A stretch of 64,000 nt of DNA from CAVOGJ01 sp963700865 (lineage in GTDB: Bacteria; Planctomycetota; Planctomycetia; Pirellulales; Pirellulaceae): NCBI GenBank assembly GCA_963700865.1, contig CAVOZC010000016.1, positions 1-64,000 on the forward strand. The letters run 5' to 3'. A program made the position numbers and the translations under genes. Positions 46,914 through 56,778 of this stretch are shown here, one piece after another. Positions within the stretch are counted from its first letter, which is position 1, and the number at the start of each line of letters is the position of its first letter. The notes under the pieces are model-generated. The model ran no database searches. It saw only the letters and a list, made by a program, of their open reading frames with translations, and was not told the origin of the DNA.

Positions 46914-47005
46914 CCCGTGCGACCGACCCGTCGCTCCCGCCGCTGCCCAGAGGTTTCGCGGCCTGACTGGGCCCGGCGGCGCCGTCCTGGGAAGGGCGTC
47001 GCGGC

Positions 47006-48013
47006 TTAATCGGTGTCGGCGGGGCCAATGATGTGACGGGCGTCATGCACCAGGCTCGCCCCCGCGTCGGTGACGGAAATCTGAAAACCCGCATCGGTTC
47101 CCGCGGCGCCGAAGGTTCCATCGCGGCGGAGAGCCACAAAGTTGATATGCAGCTCGCTGAAATCGAGCGGGTCCTTCGCCGCGATCCGCCGGACGGCCGC
47201 CACACAGGCCTGCGTGCAATCCATGCCGGCCCGCATCGCCTCGACAATCATGAAGCAGCCACAGTACCGCATGACGTTCTCACCGGTGCCCGTAGCCCCC
47301 GCCGCGCCGATTTCATTATCCACATACAGGCCGCTGCCGATGATCGGCGAATCACCGACTCGGCCCGGCATCTTGTAACCCCAGCCACTGGTGGAACAGC
47401 CGCCCGCCATATTCCCTTCGGCGTCGACGCCCAGCAGGGCGATGGTGTCGTGACCCGCGGCCGCCGCAGGAGCCTTCCCCGGTGCCCGCTCTGCCCGCCA
47501 ACGCAACCAGGCGGCGCGTTGCTCCTCGGTCAGTAACTCGGTGGAGGGAAAGCCTTGCTCCAGGGCGAATTGACGCGCCCCATCTCCCACAAGCATGACA
47601 TGCGGTGTCCGTTCCATGACCCGTCGTGCGACCGAAATCGGATGCAAGATGCCCTCCAGGCCGGCCACGCTGCCCGCGCGGTGATTCGGCCCATCCATGA
47701 TGCACGCGTCCAATTGCACGACCCCCGCCGCATTGGGGATGCCGCCCAGCCCGACGGTTTGGTTGCCCGCATCCGCCTCCACCGAGCGAATCCCCTGCTC
47801 CACGGCGTCGAGCAGCGAGTCGCCAGCTTGAATGGATCGCAGAGCCCTCTCGTTGGTGCTCTTGCCGAAACTCCAGGTCGAGACAAACGAAGGGGGCCGG
47901 GTCGCGGCTGCGTCCCCCCGCGATTGACCGCAGGCTACGCGGGGTCCGCATGCGACGGAACCAGCACCGAGTAGCGCGGCCGACGATAAAAAGTGGCGTC
48001 GAGAATATTCCAT
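47006..48013 (-). CDS. N4-(beta-N-acetylglucosaminyl)-L-asparaginase (glycosylasparaginase)
   Basis: 335 residues. The N-terminal twin-arginine motif SRRHFLSSAALLGAG points to Tat export. GHDTIALLGVDAEGN contains the conserved Thr190 at which Ntn-hydrolases of this family cut themselves to form the active N-terminal nucleophile. GGCSTSGWGYKMPGRVGDSP follows. It splits the GlcNAc-Asn link of N-glycan remnants, so it may help scavenge glycoproteins. Confidence 0.88.
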   Translation of the reverse strand: MEYSRRHFLSSAALLGAGSVACGPRVACGQSRGDAAATRPPSFVSTWSFGKSTNERALRSIQAGDSLLDAVEQGIRSVEADAGNQTVGLGGIPNAAGVVQLDACIMDGPNHRAGSVAGLEGILHPISVARRVMERTPHVMLVGDGARQFALEQGFPSTELLTEEQRAAWLRWRAERAPGKAPAAAAGHDTIALLGVDAEGNMAGGCSTSGWGYKMPGRVGDSPIIGSGLYVDNEIGAAGATGTGENVMRYCGCFMIVEAMRAGMDCTQACVAAVRRIAAKDPLDFSELHINFVALRRDGTFGAAGTDAGFQISVTDAGASLVHDARHIIGPADTD

Positions 48014-48139
48014 AGGGCGACTCCAGCGAGAAACGGTCTGGTTCCCGCCGCTTTTGCGCGGTGGGCGCGACCGTGAGTATGACGCGTGGCGAGCGCCAGC
48101 GGCAAGAGGAATGGCTGCCGAGCCGCGTCCGGACGATTC

Positions 48140-49755
48140 TTAGCCGCCAAACATGCCGCTGATGGCGTCCATCAGCGTGCTATTCAGCGAGTACGCGCCG
48201 TCCCAGCTCCACATGTTGCGGACCAGGTCGGTCATCATCATGCCGCTCAAAGCGAGCATCAGAGCGCACATGCCCAATCCCACGACGTTCCAGAGTGAAT
48301 AAGCTGCTTCGGGAGCCGCCGCGATCCCGCCAGCGGCCGCTCCCAGGGGAGCCACGGCCTCGACGCCTTCCTCGAGTGCGATCGCGCCTCCTTCCTCAAA
48401 ATCCTCGCTAATGAGGGTGGCCTCTTCCGCGTCAATCTCATCAGTATCGAGCGCGATGACCTGCGACCCACTGTCGTCGTCCATCGCATCGCCGCTCTCC
48501 ACCGGAGTCAGCAAAAAGTCGTCGTCACCCATCATGGTGACGTCGTCCAACTCGACAGCCTCATCTCCGAGATCAATGACGTCGGCAGCACCCAGTTCGA
48601 GCGCTTCGACTTCCGCGCCAGCGACCAGCTCGGAAGGGGTGGCCTCAAGGGAAATCCCGCTGTCCCGAGGGCTGGCCAAATTGATCCCGCTGTCGCCGGC
48701 GTGTAGCGTGACATCGCTGTCCACACCGCTTAACTTGACATCCGTGCTCGATCCCAGGTCGAGATCGATGTCCGAACTGGCAAGACTGATGTCACTGGCA
48801 TCCAGGGATAACTGGCTGTCGCTTGCCGACAGCGCACGTCGGAAGCGCCGCCGGCATCGGTGAGTTCCGGATCCGATTTGACGGCGTTTAAACTCAGATC
48901 CGATGCCCCCTCCAGCACCAATTCACTGCTGTCGCTGGACAAATCGAGCTCGCTGCTGCTGTCTCCCAAATCGAGATCCAGCTCGCTTTCCGAATCGGCT
49001 TTGGCGGCGGCTCGCGGTGCACTTCCGGCCGTAGGTGAATCGTCGGTGGCTTCTTCATCCCCCAAGTCCAACGCGCTGCTGCTGGCAGCCAGATCCAATT
49101 CGCTACCGTCGGCCAGCGAAAGCAAACTGTCGTCGCCACCGTCCCCGTGCTTCGGTTCTTCCAGACGCAACTCACTGCCGTCATCCAGGCTTAACGCACT
49201 GCCATCATCCAGACTCAACGCACTCTCCTCCTGGGGGCTGGCCGCGGGCTCGTCGTTCAGACGAACACCACTGGCTCCCGCTACGTCGCCAAAGTCGTCG
49301 ATGTCAACCACCAACTCCTCGCGGCTATCATCGTCCTCCAGACGCAGTTCCAGATCATCATCCGGCGTCCCGAGCTTGTTCCGACCGATGATCGTACTCG
49401 AGGCTCCTGGATCCGATTGGCCCAGTTCATGTTCGCTAACCAGTACAGAATCGGGACCATCTGTGTCTTGCGATTCCTCAGCATCCAGGTCAACAAGTTG
49501 GTCCAGGTCGGCATCAATGGAGCTGACAGGCTCCCCTGCCTCGTCCGCCAGCGGCAAGTTCACGCTCGAGCCAATCGCGTCCTCGACCTCCACTCCCAGC
49601 TGACCGGCAACGCGATCAATCTCCTGTTGCTTGAATTTCCAAGTCGCACCGTCTCGATATCCGAAAATGTCGCCGCGGCTGCGCATTTCCGTCAGCTTTT
49701 CTGGAGTCACGCCCAGCATTGAGGCGGCTTCTTCAAGTGGGATCAGCTTTGCCAT
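48140..49755 (-). CDS. Helix-turn-helix protein with acidic repeats and membrane anchor (frameshifted)
   Basis: About 538 codons. Residues 1-45 (LIPLEEAASMLGVTPEKLTE ... YRDGATWKFKQQEIDRV) form an excisionase/MerR-like winged helix. The middle is highly acidic, with repeats such as ALSLDDGS in tandem and SSSELDL variants. The C-terminus has one membrane helix (VVGLGMCALMLALSGMMM). The frame breaks at about 48835-48845 and resumes in register with the same repeat type (SGVDSDVTLHAGDSGINLA), so one base is missing. It could act as a membrane-tethered DNA-binding or docking protein; this is inference. Confidence 0.75.
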
Positions 49756-49766
49756 GCATCAACGCC

Positions 49767-50108
49767 CTATTTCTGTTCGAGCAACGCCCTGATTTCGTTG
49801 GGCTTGGGGACACCCGCGTTAAACTCTTCCATCATGAAATCCCAACGTATGTTACGCACGCTTCGCAGTGTGATGCCTCCGGTCGCGGCATCGATATGAT
49901 ACGTTCCGATGGTCTGTGTCTGGGGATCCACCAGAATCAGGTTTTGCCCACCGTCCACCGCCTTCGCACTGGAAACGATCATTTCGGTACGGTCTGGATT
50001 CGCGGCCGACGGTCGTTGCGCGACAGCCGTCACCTCCAGACTGGCATGCATCGCGAGTCCCGCGACGATGCCCGCTCCGACGGCGATAACGAGCGATGTG
50101 TTCCGCAT
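49767..50108 (-). CDS. Small exported hypothetical protein
   Basis: 113 residues from ATG 50108, preceded by a strong AAAGGAGGAG. N-terminal hydrophobic stretch (LVIAVGAGIVAGLAMHA) is a signal peptide or anchor. The body (NLILVDPQTQTIGTYHIDAA) looks like a beta-strand repeat as in small secreted beta proteins. Same strand as and 11 bases upstream of the HTH-membrane protein gene, so probably co-transcribed. Confidence 0.7.
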   Translation of the reverse strand: MRNTSLVIAVGAGIVAGLAMHASLEVTAVAQRPSAANPDRTEMIVSSAKAVDGGQNLILVDPQTQTIGTYHIDAATGGITLRSVRNIRWDFMMEEFNAGVPKPNEIRALLEQK

Positions 50109-50867
50109 AGACTCCTCCTTTGAGACTTGCCGCATCGCCACGACGCCGCGTTTCCATTCTAAAACGGGCCGTTCGCGATTCAAGCTAAATCAGTTACAGA
50201 TTGCGACTTAAGTCGATTCCGGCCGCACGAGCGGCAGAATCGATTCAGGCCGGACAAGTGGACGCCTTGAGTCTAGGGCGTCGGGCCCGCCTTCCACAAG
50301 TCGCGGTTCCGAAACGCACCCCGCTCACACGCCTGGATCCGAGACGAGCGTCGACGGCTGGCATGACACGATGCCCGCCTGATGTTGACCGCTGCCGGCG
50401 GGTGTTTCACACCGAGATACTTCGCCAACGGTTAGACCGCCAGGTCTGTGTCTTCCCTTGTTGTTGTAACGGCGGAGCACGGCCCCGACCGCGAGCATCG
50501 TGATGTTGTCCGTCCAAAGGCGAATCTGCAGAGGTCTGCTCCCAGGTCTGCAGTTCAAGCAAGTCGAGCGCGACGGAAATCCATTCGGCCGACGCAGATT
50601 CGTGGTTCCCTTTCGCGCGGCAGGTGTCTGCACCGACGCAATTCCGTCGCAGTGTGCGAACGCCAGAGGGACGCAACATCACTCACGGGTGGCGTTCCCG
50701 TTGGGAAGGCATCGGACCTCGAATTCAACCGTAGTTGTCGGGCGGACCGTTTACACACTCCATCTGGCCAGGCGACAGCCGAGTTCGATTGGGGTGGGAG
50801 AATGTGTTACCATTGAAGTTGCATGCTCATGTTTCCTCGTCCATTTTGCATCTGTCGGCCGGCCCGT
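50109..50867. other. Non-coding region with REP-type sequence
   Basis: About 760 bases without a convincing gene. It contains AGGTCTGTGTCTTCCCTTG at 50440-50458, matching the repeat family found around the transposase at 53.5-55.4 kb. The rest shows nothing I can interpret. Confidence 0.45.
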
Positions 50868-51471
50868 ATGTCCAAAAACACGAATGTCAGCCACTGGATT
50901 GATTTGGTGAAGGCCGGTGATTCGGAAGCGGCAACTGCGCATATGGCAACACTACTTTGATCGTCTTGTGCGTTCGGTTCGAGTCCGGTTGCGTGGGCAA
51001 AATTCAGCCGTCTCGGACGAGGAAGATATCGTGTTGAGCGTCTTTGACAGCTTCTACACCGCGGCCGAAAAGGGCCGTTTTCCCGATTTGTCCGATCGAG
51101 ACGATCTTTGGCGGCTTTTACTTCGAATGGCAGCAAGGAAAGTGGTCGACAAGCGAAGGCACGATCTGCGCCAGCGACGTGGCGGTAACGTAAGGCTGCA
51201 TTCATTGGACCACGCCAGTGACGATGAAAGAGTCATTGAAGCGATTGGCGACGAACCGTCACCGGAAATGGTGCTGATGATGCAGGAATCTGTGGAACAA
51301 CTTTTTTCTCATTTAGGTGTCGGGCAGCTTAGGGATTTAGCGGGTGCCAAGTTAGAAGGGTATACAAACGCGGAACTGGCACAGCGTTTTAGCTGCTCTG
51401 AGCGGACGATAGAGCGTCGTCTGCACCTGATTCGCGAAAAATTGTCAGCAGGAATTGGTCGAATTCAATGA
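50868..51471 (+). CDS. ECF-type RNA polymerase sigma factor (frameshifted near N-terminus)
   Basis: About 201 residues. From ATG 50868 it reads SHWIDLVKAGDSEAA, then the frame slips by one base near 50932 and continues RIWQHYFDRLVRSVRVRLRG, region 2 of an ECF sigma factor of the planctomycete kinase-linked type. Region 4 (YTNAELAQRFSCSERTIERR) is a helix-turn-helix ending near the C-terminus. The stop overlaps the start of the kinase gene (ATGA), which indicates translational coupling, so the pair likely forms a signalling module. Confidence 0.83.
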
Positions 51472-53236
51472 GCATCCGTCAGAAGAAACTACCGATCGCA
51501 GCTCTGGAACGCATTGATGATCTCTGCGCGGAATTTGAACGAAAGTGGCAATCCAACGAGCCACCGACGATCGAATCGGTCCTTTCCGGAGATGTTTCCC
51601 CAAGAGAGCGAGACGCGCTGCTGGCGGAACTCGTCGTTCTGGACATTGACTATCGGCGACGTCGCGGTGAAACGCCGACCAAGCAGGAATACCTCGATCG
51701 ATTCCCGGAAAATTCACAAGCAATCAACGACGCCCTAAAAGACGGTCCTGAATGTGCAGGCGTTTTTGAACCACCAACTGTAGGCTCGACTCGCTGAACT
51801 TTTCCCGGCGCTGGAAATCATCGAGCTTATCGGCGCCGGCGGCATGGGAGTCGTTTACAAGGCGCGCCAATCGGGGCTCGACCGTCTCGTTGCGCTGAAA
51901 ATTCTCCCGGCAGAATTTGATCACGACGTCAAGTTCGCACTGCGCTTCACGCGGGAAGCGCGGACGTTGGCGAAACTGAGTCACCCCAATATCGTGTCCG
52001 TCTATGAATTCGGAAATGTCGAAGACACCTACTACTTTCTCATGGAATTCGTTGATGGTTCAACGCTCCGAGATGTTGTTTCAGCAGGACAACTGTCGCC
52101 CGAACATGCGCTTGCCATTGTGCCGCATCTCTGCGATGCACTGCAGTACGCACACGACAAGGGTATCGTCCACCGCGACATCAAGCCTGAAAACATCCTG
52201 ATTGCCGTGGATGGTGTCGTGAAGATCGCCGACTTCGGGCTCTCGCGGATACTAGGAAACGAGGGCCAACAGGAGATGCTCACAGGAACGCATCAAATTA
52301 TGGGTACACCTCGGTACATGGCGCCCGAACAGTTTGAAGGCTCTCGCGGCGTCGATCATCGCGCGGACATCTATTCGCTAGGTGTCGTCTTTTACGAAAT
52401 GCTGACCGGGGAACTCCCGATTGGACGTTTCCCAGCACCGTCGGAGACGGGTTGAAATCGACGTACGGCTTGATGAAGTCGTACTGCGTACGCTTGAGAA
52501 AGAGCCGCAGCGACGCTATCAGAAGGCCAGCCAAATCAAGTCTGACGTGCAATCGATTACTTCAACCAGCAATCCAGTTCTTGCGCGTACAGTTACCTAC
52601 GATGCCCAACCTCTGGATGACCAAGAAACCCTCTCCGTAAGTCTGGCACAGCAAGAGCTCGCTGGCAGAATGTTGTTGACACGTCGTCAGCTTATGGAAC
52701 GTGTAGAAAAATCACTGCGACCGCTCTTCCGCGGACAGGTGCTGCAGGTGCTCATTGGCATTGCACTGATTGTGCTGGGAGTGCAGTGCTGGGCTCGAAC
52801 TACGCAGATTTCCCATCGCGTCGTGAACGGAGTCATTTTGCACGTGTATGGCGTGATCGTGATATCTCAAGCGTTACTCGTCTGCACGAGAATCCGAAGA
52901 ATCGACTACTCGAAATCCGTGGTCGACATCCGCAGTAAACTCGACAGCCTGCGAGCCGGCTACCTGCGAGCCGGCGTCATCATCGGGTTTGTGTGGTGGC
53001 TGATGTGGATTCCCGTGGCCGTTGCCCTCGGATTCGACGCCGTGCTACATCCAAACTCCCTGATTGTGTCGTTAGTTGTCGGGACGGTCGGTTTCGTTGC
53101 CTCGCTCTGGCTTTACTGGCGCGCTCTGAGATCTGGCAACACATCCGCTGAATCGTGGAGAAGAAAACTTTCTGGTGAGAGCATTGCCGCCGCGTATCTC
53201 GCACTCGATGAAATCGAAAAAGCTCAAATCCGCTGA
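51468..53236 (+). CDS. Membrane serine/threonine protein kinase (two frameshifts)
   Basis: About 590 codons. Residues 1-108 form a short region typical of planctomycete sigma-linked kinases. The kinase domain has the Gly-rich loop (GAGGMGVVYKARQ), the ALKIL lysine, HRDIKPENIL and DFGLSR. The tail contains four hydrophobic segments near 52740, 52830, 52970 and 53060, so it is membrane bound. Frames shift at about 51790 and 52445; both sides continue the same protein (VEIDVRLDEVVLRTLEKEPQ), so these are probably sequencing errors. It overlaps the sigma factor gene by four bases. Confidence 0.85.
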
Positions 53237-53544
53237 CGCATCGGCGAAAGAATTCCGTGCCCGCATCTCTTCTAACTGCCCCGTGGCCCGCCACGCACCT
53301 TCTATTCGCACCGGCAGTATGACGTCGTTGGACCGCGAGCCAAAGAAGAATGCTCGGCTACGCGTATTTGAGCCAGGCCAGGTCAACGGCATTCTTCGTC
53401 GGCGTGCGCGTTTCTGGGGTAGGCGCGAAAACGCGCACGCCGTCAGAGCCCGCTTGCTTCGGCGGGGCGATTGGCTTCGCCTGCTCAAGCGGGCTCTTGT
53501 GGCTCGCGGTCCACCTCGGCAAGGTCTGTGTCTTGCGTGGATGT

Positions 53545-53595
53545 TGTCGGCTTGCTGCAGGTAGAGTCCGATTTCGCACGGCTTGGGATCGGGAA
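53545..53595 (-). pseudogene. Scar of a REP-associated transposase
   Basis: This short piece encodes PDPKPCEIGLYLQQAD, identical to a block inside the transposase at 54.74-54.79 kb. It is a leftover fragment next to a REP-type repeat, not a gene. Confidence 0.7.
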
Positions 53596-53630
53596 TTAGC
53601 ATAAATAGCATGAACATAATAGCATAACGA

Positions 53631-54059
53631 CACAGACTTTGGGAGGAGAGTTTGGGTGGTTTAGGGGGACTTGCTTTGGCCTGCCAATCGAGTTCGCCCC
53701 GATCCACGATCGCGAGCTAGGTTGTGAGTCGGTCGTGAACGCCGCTTGCGCGTGTCGTCCGCCAGCGCCGGAACCCTGCTTGGCGTGGGCGCAGCGTACG
53801 GCGAACGCCATCGCTATTAAGAACTGCCGGGAATCCGACGATCTAGCATAAAGACACAGACTTTGGGAGGAGGGTTTGGGTGGTTTAGGGGGACTTGCTT
53901 TGGCCTGCCAATCGAGTTCGCCCCGATCCACGATCGCGAGCTAGGTTGTGAGTCGGTCGTGAACGCCGCTTCGCGTGTTGTCGCCAGCGCCGGAACCCTG
54001 TTGGCGTGGGCAGGCGTACGGCGAACGCCATCGCTATTAAGAACTGCCGGGAATCCGAC
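53631..54059. repeat. Direct repeat, about 209 bp twice (224-bp period)
   Basis: 53631-53839 and 53855-54059 match closely. Both begin CACAGACTTTGGGAGGAG and end GAACTGCCGGGAATCCGAC. The first bases are the inverse of the GGTCTGTGTC repeats beyond the transposase, so the transposase is flanked by inverted REP-type ends. The stretch 53237-53630 holds no other recognisable gene. Confidence 0.8.
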
Positions 54060-54071
54060 AGTCTCGCACCG

Positions 54072-55116
54072 TCAGCCGTGGCCAGCCACCGCGCGGCGGC
54101 GTTCGGCCAGGCGATCATCTTGAAAAAGACGCCACAGCGATTCGAGCCAGCTGCTGGTATGGACGCCGAGTCGCTCGAGTATCGGCGCCGCATCCGACGG
54201 GATCGCGCCACGTTTCTCCTGCCGCAACATCCGTCCCAACGTGTCGAGCAGCGTCAGATACTGATCGAGTGTGGCGGGCAAGAATCCCTTGTTGGAAATG
54301 CGCGATGAGCGGGGTGGATTGTACCTCGGCCGTGCCTCTGGCCGTCCGCACCTGTCTGTAGCTGTTCACCGTAGGCGGCCGGCCCGTTCGTCGAGAAAAA
54401 TCGGCGCCAGCCACTCGTCGGCCTCCTCCGACTCGGTGGGCAAACCTGCCGATGTGCCCAACTCGCGACCAGCCCGCTGCCAGCGGCCGCGGATGCGATC
54501 ACACGCAGACGTGTAGAACGACTGCCTCCGGAGTAGCTGCCATGCCCGCACGGATCCAATTCAAATCGACGTAGAGACTGCAGGCCAACACGTCCTCCCA
54601 CGTCTCCAACCGCTGGCAGTCAAAACGCTTGGCGAAAAAGCGACCGTCCACGTCGTCTTCCCGGTTCGCTCGGCGAGCAATCGGCTGACACGCGAGCCTC
54701 ATCATCCAGGAAATATCGGACAGCCGTGTGCGGAATTCGTCGGCCTGCTGCAGGTAGAGTCCGATTTCGCACGGCTTGGGATCGGGAATCGAACCATCCT
54801 TATTCCTGTGGGCTGGGCAGACGTACCACCACCGCCGCGCCACCTCCTCGTCGGACCAGTTGCTCACGATGTCGGGCCGGTTTCTCAGGACAACATGTAA
54901 ATGGTTATCGAGAATCGCATAGTCGAGGACCTCCACGGCCATGCAACCGGCCAACTCTTTGAGTCGGTCTCTTAACCAGTCTTTTCGATAGCCATAATTG
55001 ATGCCCGTCAGAAAATCGAAGCCAAACAGATGCCGTTTTCGCACCACCCGATTCCAGCAATGATAGACGCCCACTTCGTCCGGATCGAATACCTCAGAAC
55101 GTGGCTTGGCTGGCAC
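54072..55116 (-). pseudogene. REP-associated tyrosine (Y1/HUH) transposase, frame broken
   Basis: From GTG 55116 (or ATG 55188), GVYHCWNRVVRKRHLFG and AILDNHLHVVLRNRPD carry the H-x-H of the HUH nuclease, and ISWMMRLACQPIARRANRED follows. The C-terminal part (FYTSACDRI, DEWLAPIFLDERAGR, GFLPATLDQYLTLLDTLG, RLGVHTSSWLESL) is in two other frames, with shifts at about 54525 and 54310-54370. Such single-copy transposases move REP hairpins. Whether the frame breaks are real decay or leftover indels cannot be told. REP-type repeats lie on both sides. Confidence 0.8.
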
Positions 55117-55246
55117 GGCAAGGCCTCCCGCAGTCCAATTCGCAATGAGAACATGCGTATAGTACTGGAAATACGTATATTTCACCATGCCTGGCCGGGA
55201 AAAATCCGCGGCTTTGCCCGCGAACGCGTGAGAACTACCCAAACCG

Positions 55247-55366
55247 CCTAGGTGTCCCCATCAAGGTCTGTGTCTTTAATCCTTTTCCTAGGTGTCCCCA
55301 GCAAGGTCTGTGTCTTTAATCCTTTTTGCCTAGGTGTCCCCATCAAGGTCTGTGTCTTTAATCCTT
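55247..55366. repeat. REP-type array: three tandem 40-42 bp units
   Basis: CCTAGGTGTCCCCA, followed by CAAGGTCTGTGTCTTTAATC, starts at 55247, 55287 and 55329. Units differ by only a base or two. Inverse partners (AGACACAGACTTTG) lie left of the transposase at 53.63 and 53.85 kb. Confidence 0.85.
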
Positions 55367-56023
55367 GATGAACGCTGATGGGGGGACGACATGCTGGCGA
55401 ACGACTACGAAGTCGTCGTCAGCCGTAGGCGGCTAGCCTCGGGCAGCCACCGGGCCACGGGCGGCCCTTTTCTTGCCGCTTCTACTTTCCGCCCGTGACC
55501 CACCGGCCGATGGATGCATCAGATGTCACCCAGATCCAAAAACGGAACGCGACCGGACGGTACGACGTCCCTCGCCCAGGCCCGAGGCGAGCGTACGGCT
55601 TTTGCGTCACTCCCGCCTGGTGTCGACCGCGGCCGGCCTCCGTGCCTCTACGAGAAAAGCAGCCAGCAGCGCAGGGTCCGTTCCGAAGCGTCCCAACCAG
55701 ACCACGGTAGCGCAAGATCGAATCGTTGGATTTGTACTTTCGGGTCGCCTTGGTCGCCTTAAGTCACTCCCGCATCGCAGCCTACTGCCCGGCTTATCCA
55801 AATTGCCATCTCGAATTCAACTTCCTGAAACGCCGTGGCAGCAGGAGGTTGTTGAATGGCCGCAAGGTTCGATCGGGGCTGGATTCCGATACCGTCTGGC
55901 CATGACAGGCGGGATGCTCATCCCACGCCGGGCGGGCAACATCGTCGTATTTCGGGACGTGGCCTACAATGGATTTACCCGAGCGGTCGGGTCGCCACGT
56001 CCCTCTACCGAGAAGGAAGCCTC
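55367..56023. other. Non-coding spacer
   Basis: About 650 bases. There are open frames, but none shows protein-like composition on comparison with neighbours, and I see no repeats or RNA motifs apart from the REP array at its left edge. Confidence 0.45.
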
Positions 56024-56434
56024 ATGTTTCGCGTGACTCGTCAGATCGATTTTTGCTATGGCCATCGCCTGCTGAATTACGATGGTAAATGCCGCTATCT
56101 GCACGGACATAATGGTCGTGCCGTCATCACCATCGAGTCGGCGTCGCTGGACCAGCGCGGCATGGTGATGGATTTCAGCGACATCAAGAAAGACATCAGC
56201 CAGTGGATCGACGACCAGTTGGACCACCGCATGATTCTCAACCGCCAGGACGCGGTGGTTCCGGTATTGCAAGAGATGGGCGAGCCGCTCTTCCTGATCG
56301 ACTCGAATCCCACGGCTGAGAATATCGCCAAGGTCATTTATGACTATGCGGTCAGCCGCGAGTACCCGGTCGTCGAGGTGCGTTTGTGGGAAACCCCCAA
56401 TTGCTACGCGACGTATGCGACCGACTGCCCGTAG
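56024..56434 (+). CDS. queD: 6-carboxy-tetrahydropterin synthase (QueD-like)
   Basis: 136 residues. Zinc ligands lie in YGHRLLNYDGKCRYLHGHNG (HxH pattern), followed by GMVMDFSDIK, LDHRMIL, NPTAENIA and VEVRLWETPNCYA, all typical of the PTPS/QueD family. Makes 6-carboxytetrahydropterin on the way to queuosine. ATG 56024 has AGAAGGAAG upstream. Other que genes are not nearby. Confidence 0.9.
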   Translation: MFRVTRQIDFCYGHRLLNYDGKCRYLHGHNGRAVITIESASLDQRGMVMDFSDIKKDISQWIDDQLDHRMILNRQDAVVPVLQEMGEPLFLIDSNPTAENIAKVIYDYAVSREYPVVEVRLWETPNCYATYATDCP

Positions 56435-56441
56435 GGATGGC

Positions 56442-56482
56442 AAAAAAAAAGTCCGGTGCCGGCACGATTGCCGACTCCGGAC
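56442..56482 (-). terminator. Hairpin flanked by A9 after queD
   Basis: GTCCGG (56451-56456) pairs with CCGGAC (56477-56482), and CGGCA with TGCCG inside. Nine As precede it, so on the minus strand the stem is followed by a T-run, as in an intrinsic terminator. It lies just after the queD stop and may limit transcription from the right. Confidence 0.5.
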
Positions 56483-56778
56483 CATATCCCCCCTGGGAAA
56501 CTTAGCAGGCTTGGGGGCCTGCCCCGAGCAGCCGTCCAGCGGCCGCGTGCAGTATGTATCGGCACCGAGGTGGCCAGACTTTCGTCATCTTTTGCGATTG
56601 CACCGATTGGGGCAAGTCGCCGGGGTACGGCTAGCGTCGGCATTTCTTACGCCACCGGCACAATGCACATAATTGGACTCATTTCTCAGCCAGCGATGCG
56701 CCGATTCTCCTAATCAGTCAAACTCCAGCGGACGTGTGAAGCGACGCGCCGAGCCTCGAGTGGATAAGGAATCGGATT

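Noticed and set aside
50448..50910. Overlapping open frames before the sigma factor
   Set aside because: Arg/Cys-rich noise without domains; they conflict with each other and with the REP-type sequence.
50868..51471. In-frame TGA in the sigma factor as a selenocysteine codon
   Set aside because: Sequence after the TGA does not fit region 2, while the neighbouring frame does, so a one-base indel explains it.
55247..55366. Three evenly spaced repeats considered as a CRISPR array
   Set aside because: Units abut with essentially no unique spacers, and no cas genes are near; they match the REP-type repeats around the transposase.
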